From: JANNFX01 sp031380225
GTDB lineage: Bacteria > Pseudomonadota > Alphaproteobacteria > Rhizobiales > Hyphomicrobiaceae
DNA: 36,132 nucleotides
Reading direction: 5' to 3'
Assembly: GCA_031380225.1 (NCBI GenBank)
Contig: JANNFX010000122.1
Span: forward strand, 1 to 36,132
The translations under genes were made by a program, and so were the position numbers. Below are positions 26,539-35,572 of this stretch, piece by piece. How positions within the stretch are numbered: the stretch's first letter is position 1; every line of letters starts with the position of its first letter. The notes below the pieces were generated by a model. It saw only the letters and a list, made by a program, of their open reading frames with translations, had not been told where the DNA came from and did not search any database.

Positions 26539-26632
26539 TAGCCCTTTTTTGTAACCCAATGTCGCCAAACTCTGCCTTCACACGGACCCTGATGTCGAGT
26601 AGCGTGCGCGCGCTTGAGAGGGAGCCTTTATC

Positions 26633-28993
26633 ATGCGTCGCCTGCCAGTTGTTTTGGCTGCGGTTTTTGTCGCGATGGCGGCACATACGAGTTGGGCTGA
26701 AGAGCCGGACGGCAGCTTCGCTGCCAAAGCGGATGGCAGCTTCGCTGCCAAAGCGAAAGACCCGAGTGTCGGCGACAGCTGGTCGTCAGATAATTCGCGC
26801 GCCGATGTCCCGTCATCATCTGGAGCACCTGTTGCGGTCTCTGAGCCGAGCACGTCAGAACCGACCATGCAGCATCATGTTGGACCAGACTCTGGTTCGA
26901 CGTCCCCAACTCCAACCGAAACCGGCGCCGTAAATCCGGTCGGCATCGCACAGTCTTCAACGCCGGCAGATGATGCAGCGAAAGCCTCTGATGCTGCGGC
27001 TTCAGATCCAAGCCCCACTGATTCAAATACACCAGACGCCGCAGCCGCCGCACTGGACTCGACGCCGTCACAAGCTGACAATGATCCCGGACTCGACGCC
27101 GATCAAACACCAGCTGTTGAAAAAGACGTGCCCAAGCCCGCGCTCGAGCCACAACACGTGACCGCGCCCGTTGTGCCGTCTAATCCGCCATTCCTAATCG
27201 GCGAAGATGTGCGCGACATCGTCGGCCGCACGCGCGTTGCTGAAGAAACAAAACCAGACCTGCGCGCCGTGTCGGCTTTCTATGCCGCACGCCGCGGCGA
27301 AATTGCCTGGACCACCGCCAAAGGACTGACTCCGCATGCACTAGCCCTCGTTGCTGAACTCAAGAATGCCGCTGACTGGGGGCTCGACCCGAGCCGCTTT
27401 GAACTTCCAAGCGAGGCAATCATTTCCAAGTCTGGCAAAGGCGAAGACTTGCAGCGCCCAGAGTTGGCCGATGCCGAAATGAAGATTTCGTTGGCAGCCT
27501 TGACCTATGCGCGCCAAGCGCGCGGCGGGCGCATTCCTGAACCCGCAAAACAGTTAGCGTCGTATCTGGATCGAATGCCTAACATCAAAGAACCGAGCCT
27601 CGTGCTGGAAGATCTGGCAGGATCAACGGAACCTGACGCTTATCTGCGCAGCTTGCATCCGCATCACCCGCAGTTTGAAAAACTGCGCCAGCGCTATGTC
27701 GAACTCAAAGATAAAGCCGACGCGGCGCGCAACATCGTTCGCATTCCAGGCGGCGGAAAAATCAAGCCCGGCGAAAAAGACCCCGTTATCGCTTTGCTGC
27801 GCGAACGGTTGAATGTGCCGCCAGCACCCGGCACCGATGTCGAAATCTACGACACTGCGCTTGTTGATGCGGTTAAAGCGATACAAAACGAGAAGGGCCT
27901 CCGCGCTGATGGCATTCTCGGCAAGTCAACACGCGCAGCCTTGAACGACATCGAAGTGCCAAACCCTGAGCGCCTGTTGGCGAACATGGAACAGTGGCGC
28001 TGGATGCCGGAGAACCTGGGCGACACCTATATCCAGGTCAACATTCCCGAGTTCATGTTCCGGATCGTCAAAGGCGGCAAAGTCATCCACGAAGAGCGCG
28101 TCGTCACCGGTCAAACTGACAAGCAAACACCCGTGTTCTCAGACGTATTGGAAACAGTCATCTTCCATCCGCGTTGGAATGTGCCAGAAAGCATCAAGGT
28201 GCTTGAGTTGTATCCAAACTTGGCGCGCGGTGGCGGATCGTTCCAGCGCCAAGGCTTGAAGCTGATGCGGAACGGCCGCGAGATCAGCCCGAGTAGCGTC
28301 GACTGGAGTCAGGCTGACATTCGCAACTTCGATGTCTACCAACCGTCGGGTCCCGGCAACGTATTGGGCGAAATCAAGTTTATTTTCCCGAACAAGCACG
28401 GCGTTTACATGCACGATACCGGTGCCAAGTCGCTGTTCAACGAACCAAGCCGGCCGTTCAGCCATGGCTGTATGCGCGTCCGTAATCCGCGCAAATTTGC
28501 GGAAGTTGTATTGAGCCTAGATAAGGATTGGGACCGCAGACAGATTGACGGTATTCTCGACAGCGGTTCGAACGAAGAGCTTCCAGTCCCGCTCGAAGCC
28601 AAAATCCCAGTGCATGTGACGTATTTCACAGCCGTGATTGATGACACGGGCACCGAACGCGACTTCAAGGACGTCTATGGTCACGAACAGCGCATCAAAC
28701 TGGCGCTGCAAGGCCGCTTTGATCAGATCGCCGTCGGCCCTGATCACTTGGCGCCGGTGAAATTCGAGCGGGCGAAGTATGCGTCATCGCCAGAAGACGA
28801 CTGGAACTCGTTCTTCAGCGGCCCCAGCAACCAACCGAAAAAGAAGTTCGGAACATTCAGCGACCTCTTTGGTTATTCCGACGGGCCGCCACCTTCGGGC
28901 AAATCCATGAAACCGGGCAAACCAGGCAAGCAGAACAAACAGGCCAAGACCGGCGCCAATGGCGATTTCTTTAAGAACTGGCTCAACAACTGA
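26633..28993 (+). CDS. L,D-transpeptidase, YcbB-like (second of two)
   Basis: A 786-residue paralogue of the preceding gene with the same plan but a much longer disordered leader. After the signal peptide (MRRLPVVLAAVFVAMAAHTSWA) come two DGSFAAKA units and ~140 residues rich in Ser, Ala, Asp, Pro and Thr. The YcbB-like helical part (FYAARRGEIAWTT..GLTPHALALVAELKNAADWGL), a peptidoglycan-binding domain (GKIKPGEKDPVIALLRERL..GLRADGILGKSTRAAL) and the YkuD domain follow, with MHDTGAKSLF and SHGCMRVRNP (nucleophile C613). The C-terminal ~35 residues are Lys/Gly/Pro-rich and basic (MKPGKPGKQNKQAK), which could hold the protein to the wall or membrane. A ribosome-binding site GAGGGAG stands 9-10 bases before ATG. 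Confidence 0.9.
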   Translation: MRRLPVVLAAVFVAMAAHTSWAEEPDGSFAAKADGSFAAKAKDPSVGDSWSSDNSRADVPSSSGAPVAVSEPSTSEPTMQHHVGPDSGSTSPTPTETGAVNPVGIAQSSTPADDAAKASDAAASDPSPTDSNTPDAAAAALDSTPSQADNDPGLDADQTPAVEKDVPKPALEPQHVTAPVVPSNPPFLIGEDVRDIVGRTRVAEETKPDLRAVSAFYAARRGEIAWTTAKGLTPHALALVAELKNAADWGLDPSRFELPSEAIISKSGKGEDLQRPELADAEMKISLAALTYARQARGGRIPEPAKQLASYLDRMPNIKEPSLVLEDLAGSTEPDAYLRSLHPHHPQFEKLRQRYVELKDKADAARNIVRIPGGGKIKPGEKDPVIALLRERLNVPPAPGTDVEIYDTALVDAVKAIQNEKGLRADGILGKSTRAALNDIEVPNPERLLANMEQWRWMPENLGDTYIQVNIPEFMFRIVKGGKVIHEERVVTGQTDKQTPVFSDVLETVIFHPRWNVPESIKVLELYPNLARGGGSFQRQGLKLMRNGREISPSSVDWSQADIRNFDVYQPSGPGNVLGEIKFIFPNKHGVYMHDTGAKSLFNEPSRPFSHGCMRVRNPRKFAEVVLSLDKDWDRRQIDGILDSGSNEELPVPLEAKIPVHVTYFTAVIDDTGTERDFKDVYGHEQRIKLALQGRFDQIAVGPDHLAPVKFERAKYASSPEDDWNSFFSGPSNQPKKKFGTFSDLFGYSDGPPPSGKSMKPGKPGKQNKQAKTGANGDFFKNWLNN
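26708..26755 (+). repeat. 24-bp tandem duplication inside the second L,D-transpeptidase gene
   Basis: Two in-frame 24-base units (26708-26731 and 26732-26755) differ at one base and each encodes DGSFAAKA. Each contains the small palindrome GGCAGCTTCGCTGCC. Confidence 0.85.
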
Positions 28994-29174
28994 GCGTGTC
29001 GTCATATGTGGCGGTGGTTCGCACCACGATTGGCGCTGACCGCCGTCGTGGCAGGGCCGCACGCTGCCCGCCTCGGTTTTGCCGTACTCGATCCCCATTC
29101 GGCGGTTACGACCCGTTAAGAGGTGGCGCTTAACCTTTGGGTTTCAACGCCACTACGTCCTTGGGGGACATTGG

Positions 29175-30587
29175 TTGATCGATCGCGCACACCGGCTGAT
29201 GTTAAGTTGCGCAGCGTCTTTGCTGACCGCGGCAGCGGCGTTTGCAGGCGATGGCGATGGCACGCGCACGCTGTCGTTCTACCACATCCACACTCAGGAA
29301 AATCTGACCGTCACCTATAAGCGTGACGGCAAGTATGACGCCGAAGCGCTCAAAAAAATCGACTGGTTCATGCGCGACTGGCGCGCCAATAAGGCCGTCG
29401 AGATCGATCCCAAGACCATCGACATCGTATGGGAAATGCACACAGAACTCGGCTCCAAAGAACCGGTCAATGTGATCTGCGGCCATCGCTCATCGGGCAC
29501 CAACGAAATGCTTCGCAAGACCAGAGGCGGTCAGGCCAAGACCAGTCAGCATATCTCCGGCAAAGCTATCGACATTGCCTTCCCTGATGTGCCGGCACGG
29601 CTGTTGCGCTATTCGGCGATGATCCGCGAACGTGGCGGCGTCGGTTATTATCCGACGTCCGCCATTCCATTTGTCCATGTCGATACGTCACGCGTGCGCC
29701 ATTGGCCGAACATGCCACGCCATGAATTGGCGTTGCTGTTCCCGTCAGGTCATACGCAACATCGCCCTGCCGAAGGCGGTTCTCTGTCGCGGTCGGACGT
29801 CGCTTCCGCACGCGCCAAGGGTGGTGAAGCCATGACGCAAGTCGCAGCATTCTATGAGCTTCGCCGGAACCCTCAGAACCGCGATATTATGGTGGCCGAT
29901 GCCAGTGGCACGTTACCGAAACTGGTTTCTGCTCCGAAGGCAGTTGAGCGGCCGAAGAAGTTGCCGGTCGAAGCACAACAGGTTGCGCTTGGATCACCAA
30001 CTGATGGCGCCGCCAATGCGCCGGCGCTGGTGTGGAAGGCCTCACCGCGCCCGCCTGAGCCGAAGCTTGTCGCCGAGCCGCGCCTTGTCGAACGAACACC
30101 GGCCAAGTTGGCACGGGCTCCAACGATTGTCGATCGCGCGGACTTGAATGCGTTGGTTGCCGAGGCCACGGGAACACCAGCCGCGCCGAACACGCAAGTT
30201 GCGGCTTTGATACCTCCAGTGCCAGGCCCAACCGTCAAACTCTCAAATGGAACTTGGGTCGCGTCGCCTGAGTATGACGACGATCACCCTGAAGAATTGA
30301 GCTACCGCCCGTTCCCACTGGCGCCACTTCTGACTGAGACGGCTTCGGCCGACGATGAAGCGCTCGGCGCCATGTCCCATCCAAACTTTGCCCAGACGCT
30401 GGACTTGTTGACCGCCGATATGAGCGCGCCACCGATGCGGTTGCGCCCCGGCCAGCAAACCGCCGAGTTGCTGTGGTCAAAGGAATTTAGCGGGCAAGTG
30501 GTACATCTCGCAGATCTGATCCCAGCCGCTGATACAGCTAAGCCCGGCGGGCTTAACGAGCGCCTCGTCAAGACCAGCGCGCGCTGA
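29175..30587 (+). CDS. DUF882 / M15-like (YcbK-type) peptidase with long C-terminal tail
   Basis: Exported protein of ~470 residues. A signal sequence (MLSCAASLLTAAAAFAGDG) precedes a DUF882 domain of about 160 residues, related to the zinc D-Ala-D-Ala peptidases of family M15A. The putative zinc ligands are the His and Asp of SQHISGKAIDIAF and the His of FVHVDTSRVRHW; VICGHRSSGTNEMLR is also characteristic. It would trim or endolyse peptidoglycan stem peptides in the periplasm. The C-terminal ~260 residues are Pro/Ala/Val-rich with no domain I know. The start is uncertain: TTG 29175 has GGGGGA upstream and gives a sensible signal peptide; the frame is open from TTG 29079 and has ATG at 29199. 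It follows two L,D-transpeptidase genes and ends 15 bases from a convergent gene. Confidence 0.85.
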   Translation: MIDRAHRLMLSCAASLLTAAAAFAGDGDGTRTLSFYHIHTQENLTVTYKRDGKYDAEALKKIDWFMRDWRANKAVEIDPKTIDIVWEMHTELGSKEPVNVICGHRSSGTNEMLRKTRGGQAKTSQHISGKAIDIAFPDVPARLLRYSAMIRERGGVGYYPTSAIPFVHVDTSRVRHWPNMPRHELALLFPSGHTQHRPAEGGSLSRSDVASARAKGGEAMTQVAAFYELRRNPQNRDIMVADASGTLPKLVSAPKAVERPKKLPVEAQQVALGSPTDGAANAPALVWKASPRPPEPKLVAEPRLVERTPAKLARAPTIVDRADLNALVAEATGTPAAPNTQVAALIPPVPGPTVKLSNGTWVASPEYDDDHPEELSYRPFPLAPLLTETASADDEALGAMSHPNFAQTLDLLTADMSAPPMRLRPGQQTAELLWSKEFSGQVVHLADLIPAADTAKPGGLNERLVKTSAR

Positions 30588-30602
30588 CGCACTCCTCAGA
30601 AA

Positions 30603-32546
30603 TCACTCCGCAGCTTCATTGGCTTCGAGGACGGCGTGCGCGTCTTCCTTGCGTTCGAACACGTGCGGAGCGAGGCCGCGCTTTTTCAATGCCTCCTGCA
30701 TCTTCAAGCGCAAGAACGCACTCGTCGTGTAGCGCGTGGTCTTGGCGTAGTGGTGCTTCATCATGTATTCGATCATCTCGGCATATTCGTCATAGAGATG
30801 CTCGGCGATGCGGAAACCGTCGTGGTTGACGACCGCGTTGACGCGCTTGCCGGTCTTTGTGCAAGCCTCGATCAAGATCTTGCGCAACTCCGTCACATCG
30901 CCTTTGACGCGCGCGTACCAGCCTTCGAGATTCAAGAACAAGATATTGCGTTCCGCATCATAGCTAACGCGCTCGGCAAGTTTCAAATTCAACAGGTCTG
31001 AAATCAGATCCATCGGCTCGTCGCGGAATATGCGTGCGTCCATGAGCTGGGGCGCATTGACAATCGGTTTGAAATCCATGTGGGCCAGGATATCGCGCTC
31101 AATATCGATGCCGGGCGCGACTTCTATCAGTTCCAAGCCTTGTTTGCGCAATTGAAACACGCAGCGTTCGGTGACGTAGATGACCGGTTGCTCGCGCGTA
31201 TTGGCGTATTGGCCGCTGAATGTGATCTGCTCGACGTTTTTGATAAACTTGCGCGCCTTGCCTTCTTTGACAATACGCAGTTTGCCGTCTTCGATCGCAA
31301 CCTTTAAACCACCAGCCGTGAATGTGCCGGCATAGATACACACGCGCGCATTCTGACTGATGTTGATAAAGCCGCCGCAGCCATTTAAGCGGCCACCAAA
31401 TTTCGACGTATTGACGTTACCGGCTTCGTCACATTCCGCCATGCCGAGGCAGGTCATATCGAGACCACCGCCATCATAAAAATCGAACATCTGGTTTTGA
31501 TCGATGATCGAATCCGCATTTGATGCCGAGCCAAAACTTGAGCCTGATGCCAGCACACCGCCAATTGCACCGGCCTCAGTCGTCATTGTGATGAACGGCA
31601 AGATCCGCTCTTCGGCTGCGACGGCGCCAATACCATCCGGCACGCCAACGCCCAAATTGATGACGCCGTTCGGTGGCAGTTCGAAAGCGGCGCGGCGCGC
31701 GATGATCTTACGTTCATCGAGTGGCATTTTGGTCATGCCCTCGACCGGCACACGGATTGCGCCTGACAACGCCGGATCATAGTCAACGCCGTAGTTCATG
31801 CGGTGATGGTCTGGTTTTGCAACGACGACGCAATCGACAAGAATGCCGGGCACCTTCACATCTCTCGGCTTCAAAGAGCCGGCTTCGACAATGCGCGCGA
31901 CCTGAGCGATAACAATACCGCCGTTATTTCGCGCGGCCATGGCTTGAGCGAGATTATCGAGCGTCAAAGGTTCTTTTTCGAAACTGATATTGCCTTGTGG
32001 GTCAGCCGAAGTGCCGCGGATCAGAGCGACGTTGATCTTGGTTGTCTTATAAAACAGCCACTCTTCGCCATCCATTTCAACCAGCTTGACGATATCCTCT
32101 TTCGTCAACTCGTTGACCCGCCCGCCACCGAAGCGCGGATCGACATAGGTCTGCAAACCGACTTTCGAAAACAGTCCGGGCTGACCGGCCGCAGCGGCGC
32201 GATACAATTGTGAAATGATGCCCTGCGGAAGATTGTAGCCGAGAATTTTGTTGTCGCGCGCGGCGTCAGCGACTTTCGGCATGCGGCCAAAGTTGGCGGC
32301 AATGACGCGACCCAAGAGACCCTCGTGATGCAGCCGGCCGGTGCCAAGTCCTTTGCTGTCACCAGCGCCAGCCGTCATGATCAGCGTTAGATTGCGAGGC
32401 GATTGGGTGTCGACAAAGCGCTTTTCGAGCGCCGCGTGGAGTGCTTCGGGAATGCAACTTTGAACGAACCCTGTGGTGGCGACGACGTCGTTGTCATTGA
32501 CGAGGGCGATAGCTTCCTCGGCCGTGATCACTTTGTTCTTTTTCAT
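30603..32546 (-). CDS. Fused acyl-CoA:acetate/3-ketoacid-type CoA-transferase with extra C-terminal domain
   Basis: A 647-residue class I CoA-transferase in which alpha and beta subunits are one chain, as in propionate CoA-transferase and E. coli YdiF. It would move CoA between short-chain acids. The alpha-like half starts KVITAEEAIALVNDNDVVATTGF; the beta-like half has GVINLGVGVPDGIG and the catalytic glutamate in TTEAGAIGG (E324 from the ATG used), which forms the covalent glutamyl-CoA intermediate. YdiF ends near 531 residues; this protein has ~115 more (VSYDAERNILFLNLEGWYAR...KTTRYTTSAFLRLKM), also known in other alphaproteobacterial homologues, with no function assigned. ATG 32546 is preferred over TTG 32564. 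Acid specificity is unknown. Confidence 0.88.
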   Translation of the reverse strand: MKKNKVITAEEAIALVNDNDVVATTGFVQSCIPEALHAALEKRFVDTQSPRNLTLIMTAGAGDSKGLGTGRLHHEGLLGRVIAANFGRMPKVADAARDNKILGYNLPQGIISQLYRAAAAGQPGLFSKVGLQTYVDPRFGGGRVNELTKEDIVKLVEMDGEEWLFYKTTKINVALIRGTSADPQGNISFEKEPLTLDNLAQAMAARNNGGIVIAQVARIVEAGSLKPRDVKVPGILVDCVVVAKPDHHRMNYGVDYDPALSGAIRVPVEGMTKMPLDERKIIARRAAFELPPNGVINLGVGVPDGIGAVAAEERILPFITMTTEAGAIGGVLASGSSFGSASNADSIIDQNQMFDFYDGGGLDMTCLGMAECDEAGNVNTSKFGGRLNGCGGFINISQNARVCIYAGTFTAGGLKVAIEDGKLRIVKEGKARKFIKNVEQITFSGQYANTREQPVIYVTERCVFQLRKQGLELIEVAPGIDIERDILAHMDFKPIVNAPQLMDARIFRDEPMDLISDLLNLKLAERVSYDAERNILFLNLEGWYARVKGDVTELRKILIEACTKTGKRVNAVVNHDGFRIAEHLYDEYAEMIEYMMKHHYAKTTRYTTSAFLRLKMQEALKKRGLAPHVFERKEDAHAVLEANEAAE

Positions 32547-32870
32547 TTTCGAGCGTGTCCCCAAGACCGCACAATTCCTGAGACTGGCGGCGGCCAGCCT
32601 GGTTGCGCGGCGACTTTTTCCGTGATTGGCGTTTGCGCCTTTAGTCGAAGTGATAGCTCTGAATCCGCAAGCCCGGCCCTACCCGCCTGGGTACTACCCA
32701 CCTGCCCGGCAAATCATGCCGCGGCATCTGGCGCATATGTTGCGCTGCAAAAACAGCAGCCATCAGTCGATTTCGTATTACTGCTTCAACTCGTTAGTCC
32801 GGCTGTTCGACTTTGTAGTCTTAAGTCCCGATCGCGCCAGTGCCGCCCACCCGCCCTAAACGCTTGCCGT
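32547..32870. other. Intergenic region without a supported gene
   Basis: Upstream of the CoA-transferase gene and downstream of the LprI-like gene. No frame here has a credible start, composition or match. It likely holds the CoA-transferase promoter, which I could not place. Confidence 0.4.
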
Positions 32871-33344
32871 TCAGTTTGGGATTGAATCAGCGGCCGCCTC
32901 GCCCTCTTCGTAGCGTTCTTTCAGTTGCCTTGTGCGGGCTTTGGTGACTTCCGTCTTGCAGCCGAGCACATCAACTGTCGTGCCACTGCCGCCGGTCCAG
33001 AACATCGGCACATGGCCTTCACATTCGGAATCCCTGAATGCGATCCAGGCCCGCTGGCTGGCGCGCTGCGCCGCTTCCCAACTCTTGGCGTCGTAGGACG
33101 AGTCGGCAACCGACATATCAGGGATTGCAGCCAAGGCCTTCTTGAAGGTTTCGTTGAGCACGACGTCAGCTTTTTCCAAGTCCTCGGCAGCACAGATGTT
33201 CATGTCATGAGTTGACATCGCGTCGGCGCAGTTGACTGGCGGGCCGGCCGGCTCGTCGCCGGCAGCGGCAGACGCGGCAAGCATGAGGACTGCAACGCTG
33301 ATGGCGGCAATTAGGCGATGGAAAGTCATGTGATAGTCCCTCAT
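32871..33344 (-). CDS. LprI-like (DUF1311) exported protein
   Basis: A 157-residue exported protein. After a signal peptide (FHRLIAAISVAVLMLAASAAAG) there is a DUF1311/LprI domain: NCADAMSTHDMNICAAEDLEKAD, then LNETFKKAL, AQRASQRAWIAFRDSECEG, and a final Cys near KTEVTKART. Four cysteines probably make two disulfides. LprI of Mycobacterium inhibits lysozyme, but most DUF1311 proteins have no tested function. Of two in-frame ATG codons (33344 and 33329) either fits a signal peptide. It is 170 bases downstream of the pseudo-subtilisin gene on the same strand. Confidence 0.85.
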   Translation of the reverse strand: MRDYHMTFHRLIAAISVAVLMLAASAAAGDEPAGPPVNCADAMSTHDMNICAAEDLEKADVVLNETFKKALAAIPDMSVADSSYDAKSWEAAQRASQRAWIAFRDSECEGHVPMFWTGGSGTTVDVLGCKTEVTKARTRQLKERYEEGEAAADSIPN

Positions 33345-33514
33345 AACGACGTTAGCCCGTGCAATTTAGCAAGAGAGCAGCAGCCGTCTATGGCATTTCC
33401 AGAACTATTCAGCAGTATTCGGCACACGATGGAATATACGGACAAATTCCTAACATACCGGAGCAGCACTTGGTGGCAAGGCGGCTGGTCAAACTGAGAA
33501 CACACTCTCGACCT

Positions 33515-34198
33515 CTACGATTTCCCGCACACAGCTTCCACCACGGCCGCATACGGGCCATCAAGTGTGGCACCGGGGCCGACGATAACCAAATTTGCAA
33601 GATGGAATGCGGCGGGATAGGTCGCGGCCACCTTCGCGTCACCTCGAATGCCGCAATCCGGCACCACCACCGCTAGGTTCGGCGCCGCCAACACTGCATC
33701 GTGAAAAGACTGCCATTCGTCGGCTGTGCCACCGGTCATTGGCACGATCAATGTGCGCGCCGGCGTCAAGCCGGCATAGCTGACCGCTTTTGCAATCATA
33801 CTGCGATCGGCGCCATCGACGCGGAATGGCATCAGCGTCAGATGTTTGTCGGGCTGCTGGACGGCATTAAAGCTGAGCAGTGCTTTGGCTAGAGCCGAGC
33901 CGTTGCCGCCCTGATCGGCCGCAACCGTGGTCGTCCCAGCTGAATAGGGTTTGCGATCGCTGTCGACGAAATCCCAACCGATCAATTCGCCCTCGCCGTC
34001 GCGCGCCAGACGCCCTGCAATTCCCGTGTCGGTGTAATCGATGCCGGTTGTGACAATGGCGATCGGTACGCCACCTGGATCTATGCCCGTTGGGACCGCG
34101 GGATCGTCAGATTGAGCTTCGGCGCTTCGAGGCGCGAGCGTGCACAAAAGCACTGCAACGCATAAGCCGCACCACAATCGCCGTTTTATCCCCATCAC
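33515..34198 (-). CDS. Exported subtilisin-like protein lacking all catalytic residues
   Basis: A 227-residue protein with a signal peptide (LWCGLCVAVLLCTLAPRSAEA). The body resembles the first two-thirds of an S8 subtilase: VPIAIVTTGIDYTDTGIAGR stands for VAVIDTGVDYTHPDLAGR, then IGWDFVDSDRKPYS. The catalytic Asp is T50; the HGTHVAG box reads NGSALAK (N99 for the His); the oxyanion AGN box reads VPDCGIRG; and the sequence stops after NLVIVGPGA, before the serine box. No continuation with GTSMA was found downstream in any minus-strand frame. It is therefore a naturally compact pseudo-peptidase or a truncated gene, not an active protease. Its ATG overlaps the mobAB stop (ATGA), so it is translationally coupled. 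The role is unknown. Confidence 0.72.
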   Translation of the reverse strand: MMGIKRRLWCGLCVAVLLCTLAPRSAEAQSDDPAVPTGIDPGGVPIAIVTTGIDYTDTGIAGRLARDGEGELIGWDFVDSDRKPYSAGTTTVAADQGGNGSALAKALLSFNAVQQPDKHLTLMPFRVDGADRSMIAKAVSYAGLTPARTLIVPMTGGTADEWQSFHDAVLAAPNLAVVVPDCGIRGDAKVAATYPAAFHLANLVIVGPGATLDGPYAAVVEAVCGKS

Positions 34199-35427
34199 GT
34201 CTTCAACCCCAACTTTGATATGATGATACGCGCCAACGAGCTCACGTCATCGCGCGAAAACTGCGGTGGCATTTCACCAGGCCGTGGCGCATCCGATGCC
34301 ACAGCAACCACCGCCGCATCGCCATTTTCTATCGGCCGCTGCTCTAACGCGCTCCGGCTTCTAACTTCAATTTTAGCGAACGGCGCAGCTTTGAAGCCTT
34401 CCACCAAAACAACATCTGTGTTCTTGAACGAAACAACAAGCCTTTGCAGATCACGAAGCCGATTTTCTGATGCTGGCTCAGGATTTACGAGGTCGCCACT
34501 CTCATGCGCTACGATGCCAAAATGGTCAGGGCCCATGAACGCCACCGGATTGGCACCGGCTTTCACGTGCCTGCTAGTATCTCGGGGCGGCCCCGCTTGC
34601 CCGGCTGTTATGGGGCTAAAACCATGATGCGCACATTTGACTGTCGCAACACGGTAACCGCGCCGTCGAAGGTCTTCGACTAGCCGCACCGTCAGTGTGG
34701 TCTTGCCAGAATTTTTCCAGCCAACAATGCCGAACACCGGAACAGCAAACTGTGGCGCCGGGCCGAATTCTGTACCGATCCACGCCTCCGCAAGGGCTAA
34801 ATCCCCGGGCGTATTGATATTGAAGAACGGATCGACACGGGTAACGCCGATCTGGGCATCGGGAAACCTCACATGCACGGCGCCATGCGCCGCTGTCCAT
34901 TGACTGGCTTTACGGTGTCCGGCGCGGAGGTCACGTTCTAGTTCGGCTGCGAGAGCTATGGGCCAAAGGCCAGCAACGTAGTGCACTCCGGACGACGACG
35001 CGGCTAAAACCAGTTGACCGGGTGTTTCTTTCGGCCGCTGCAATCGCTCAACCAAGCCAGTCGGCAGAAACGGCGTATCGCTCGGCACAGTCAGAACATG
35101 AGACACATTTGGCGCGTGTGCGCTTGCCCACTGCAGACCGGCCAGCACACCAGCCAACGGACCCTGGAACCCATCGAGACTGTCTCCAATCACTGGCAAA
35201 TCAAACGCATTGAACCGCGCCGCATTGCCGTTGGTGTTCAGAACTAGCTGGCCAACCTGCGGCCTTACGCGATCGATGATACGCCTCAGAACTGTTTGCC
35301 CGCCGAGATCGAGGAGCGTCTTGTCGCCCGTCTGATCAGCACCATCCGCACCATCGCCAAACATGCGGCGCGACTGGCCGCCAGCCAGGATCACACCCAA
35401 AAGTTTGTCGCGCGGTTGTATTGTCAT
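34195..35427 (-). CDS. mobAB: MobA-MobB fusion: molybdenum cofactor guanylyltransferase plus GTP-binding MobB
   Basis: About 410 residues in one chain. The N-terminal MobA domain (1 to ~205) adds GMP to molybdopterin: GVILAGGQSRRM nucleotide-binding start, VIGDSLDGFQGPLAGVLAGL, TVPSDTPFLP with metal-binding Asp, and FFNINTPGDLALAEAW near its end. The MobB domain (about 215-410) is a P-loop protein: VFGIVGWKNSGKTTLTVRL (Walker A), VATVKCAHHGF, DTSRHVKAGA and the VLVEGFKAAPFAKIEV end. Such fusions make the bis-MGD cofactor used by formate dehydrogenase and similar enzymes. ATG 35427 gives the usual MobA N-terminus; ATG 35472 in frame has AGGCGAG upstream and cannot be excluded. The stop overlaps the next gene's start by four bases. 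Confidence 0.92.
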   Translation of the reverse strand: MTIQPRDKLLGVILAGGQSRRMFGDGADGADQTGDKTLLDLGGQTVLRRIIDRVRPQVGQLVLNTNGNAARFNAFDLPVIGDSLDGFQGPLAGVLAGLQWASAHAPNVSHVLTVPSDTPFLPTGLVERLQRPKETPGQLVLAASSSGVHYVAGLWPIALAAELERDLRAGHRKASQWTAAHGAVHVRFPDAQIGVTRVDPFFNINTPGDLALAEAWIGTEFGPAPQFAVPVFGIVGWKNSGKTTLTVRLVEDLRRRGYRVATVKCAHHGFSPITAGQAGPPRDTSRHVKAGANPVAFMGPDHFGIVAHESGDLVNPEPASENRLRDLQRLVVSFKNTDVVLVEGFKAAPFAKIEVRSRSALEQRPIENGDAAVVAVASDAPRPGEMPPQFSRDDVSSLARIIISKLGLKT

Positions 35428-35572
35428 TGATGGGAGGCTTAACCTTATTTGCGGGCGGCGCAACCACGGCATCCCAGCGCTCGCCTAGCATTATTTCATC
35501 CGATCGGGCAAAAACACGTGTGCTGACGCCAGCGCTGCGCTAACATTTGTTGCGGCTGATCCTCGGTGTCAA

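Noticed and set aside
33345..33514. Frameshifted remainder of a subtilase serine box downstream of the pseudo-subtilisin
   Set aside because: No GTSMA-like sequence in the minus-strand frames of this interval, so a simple frameshift does not explain the missing part.
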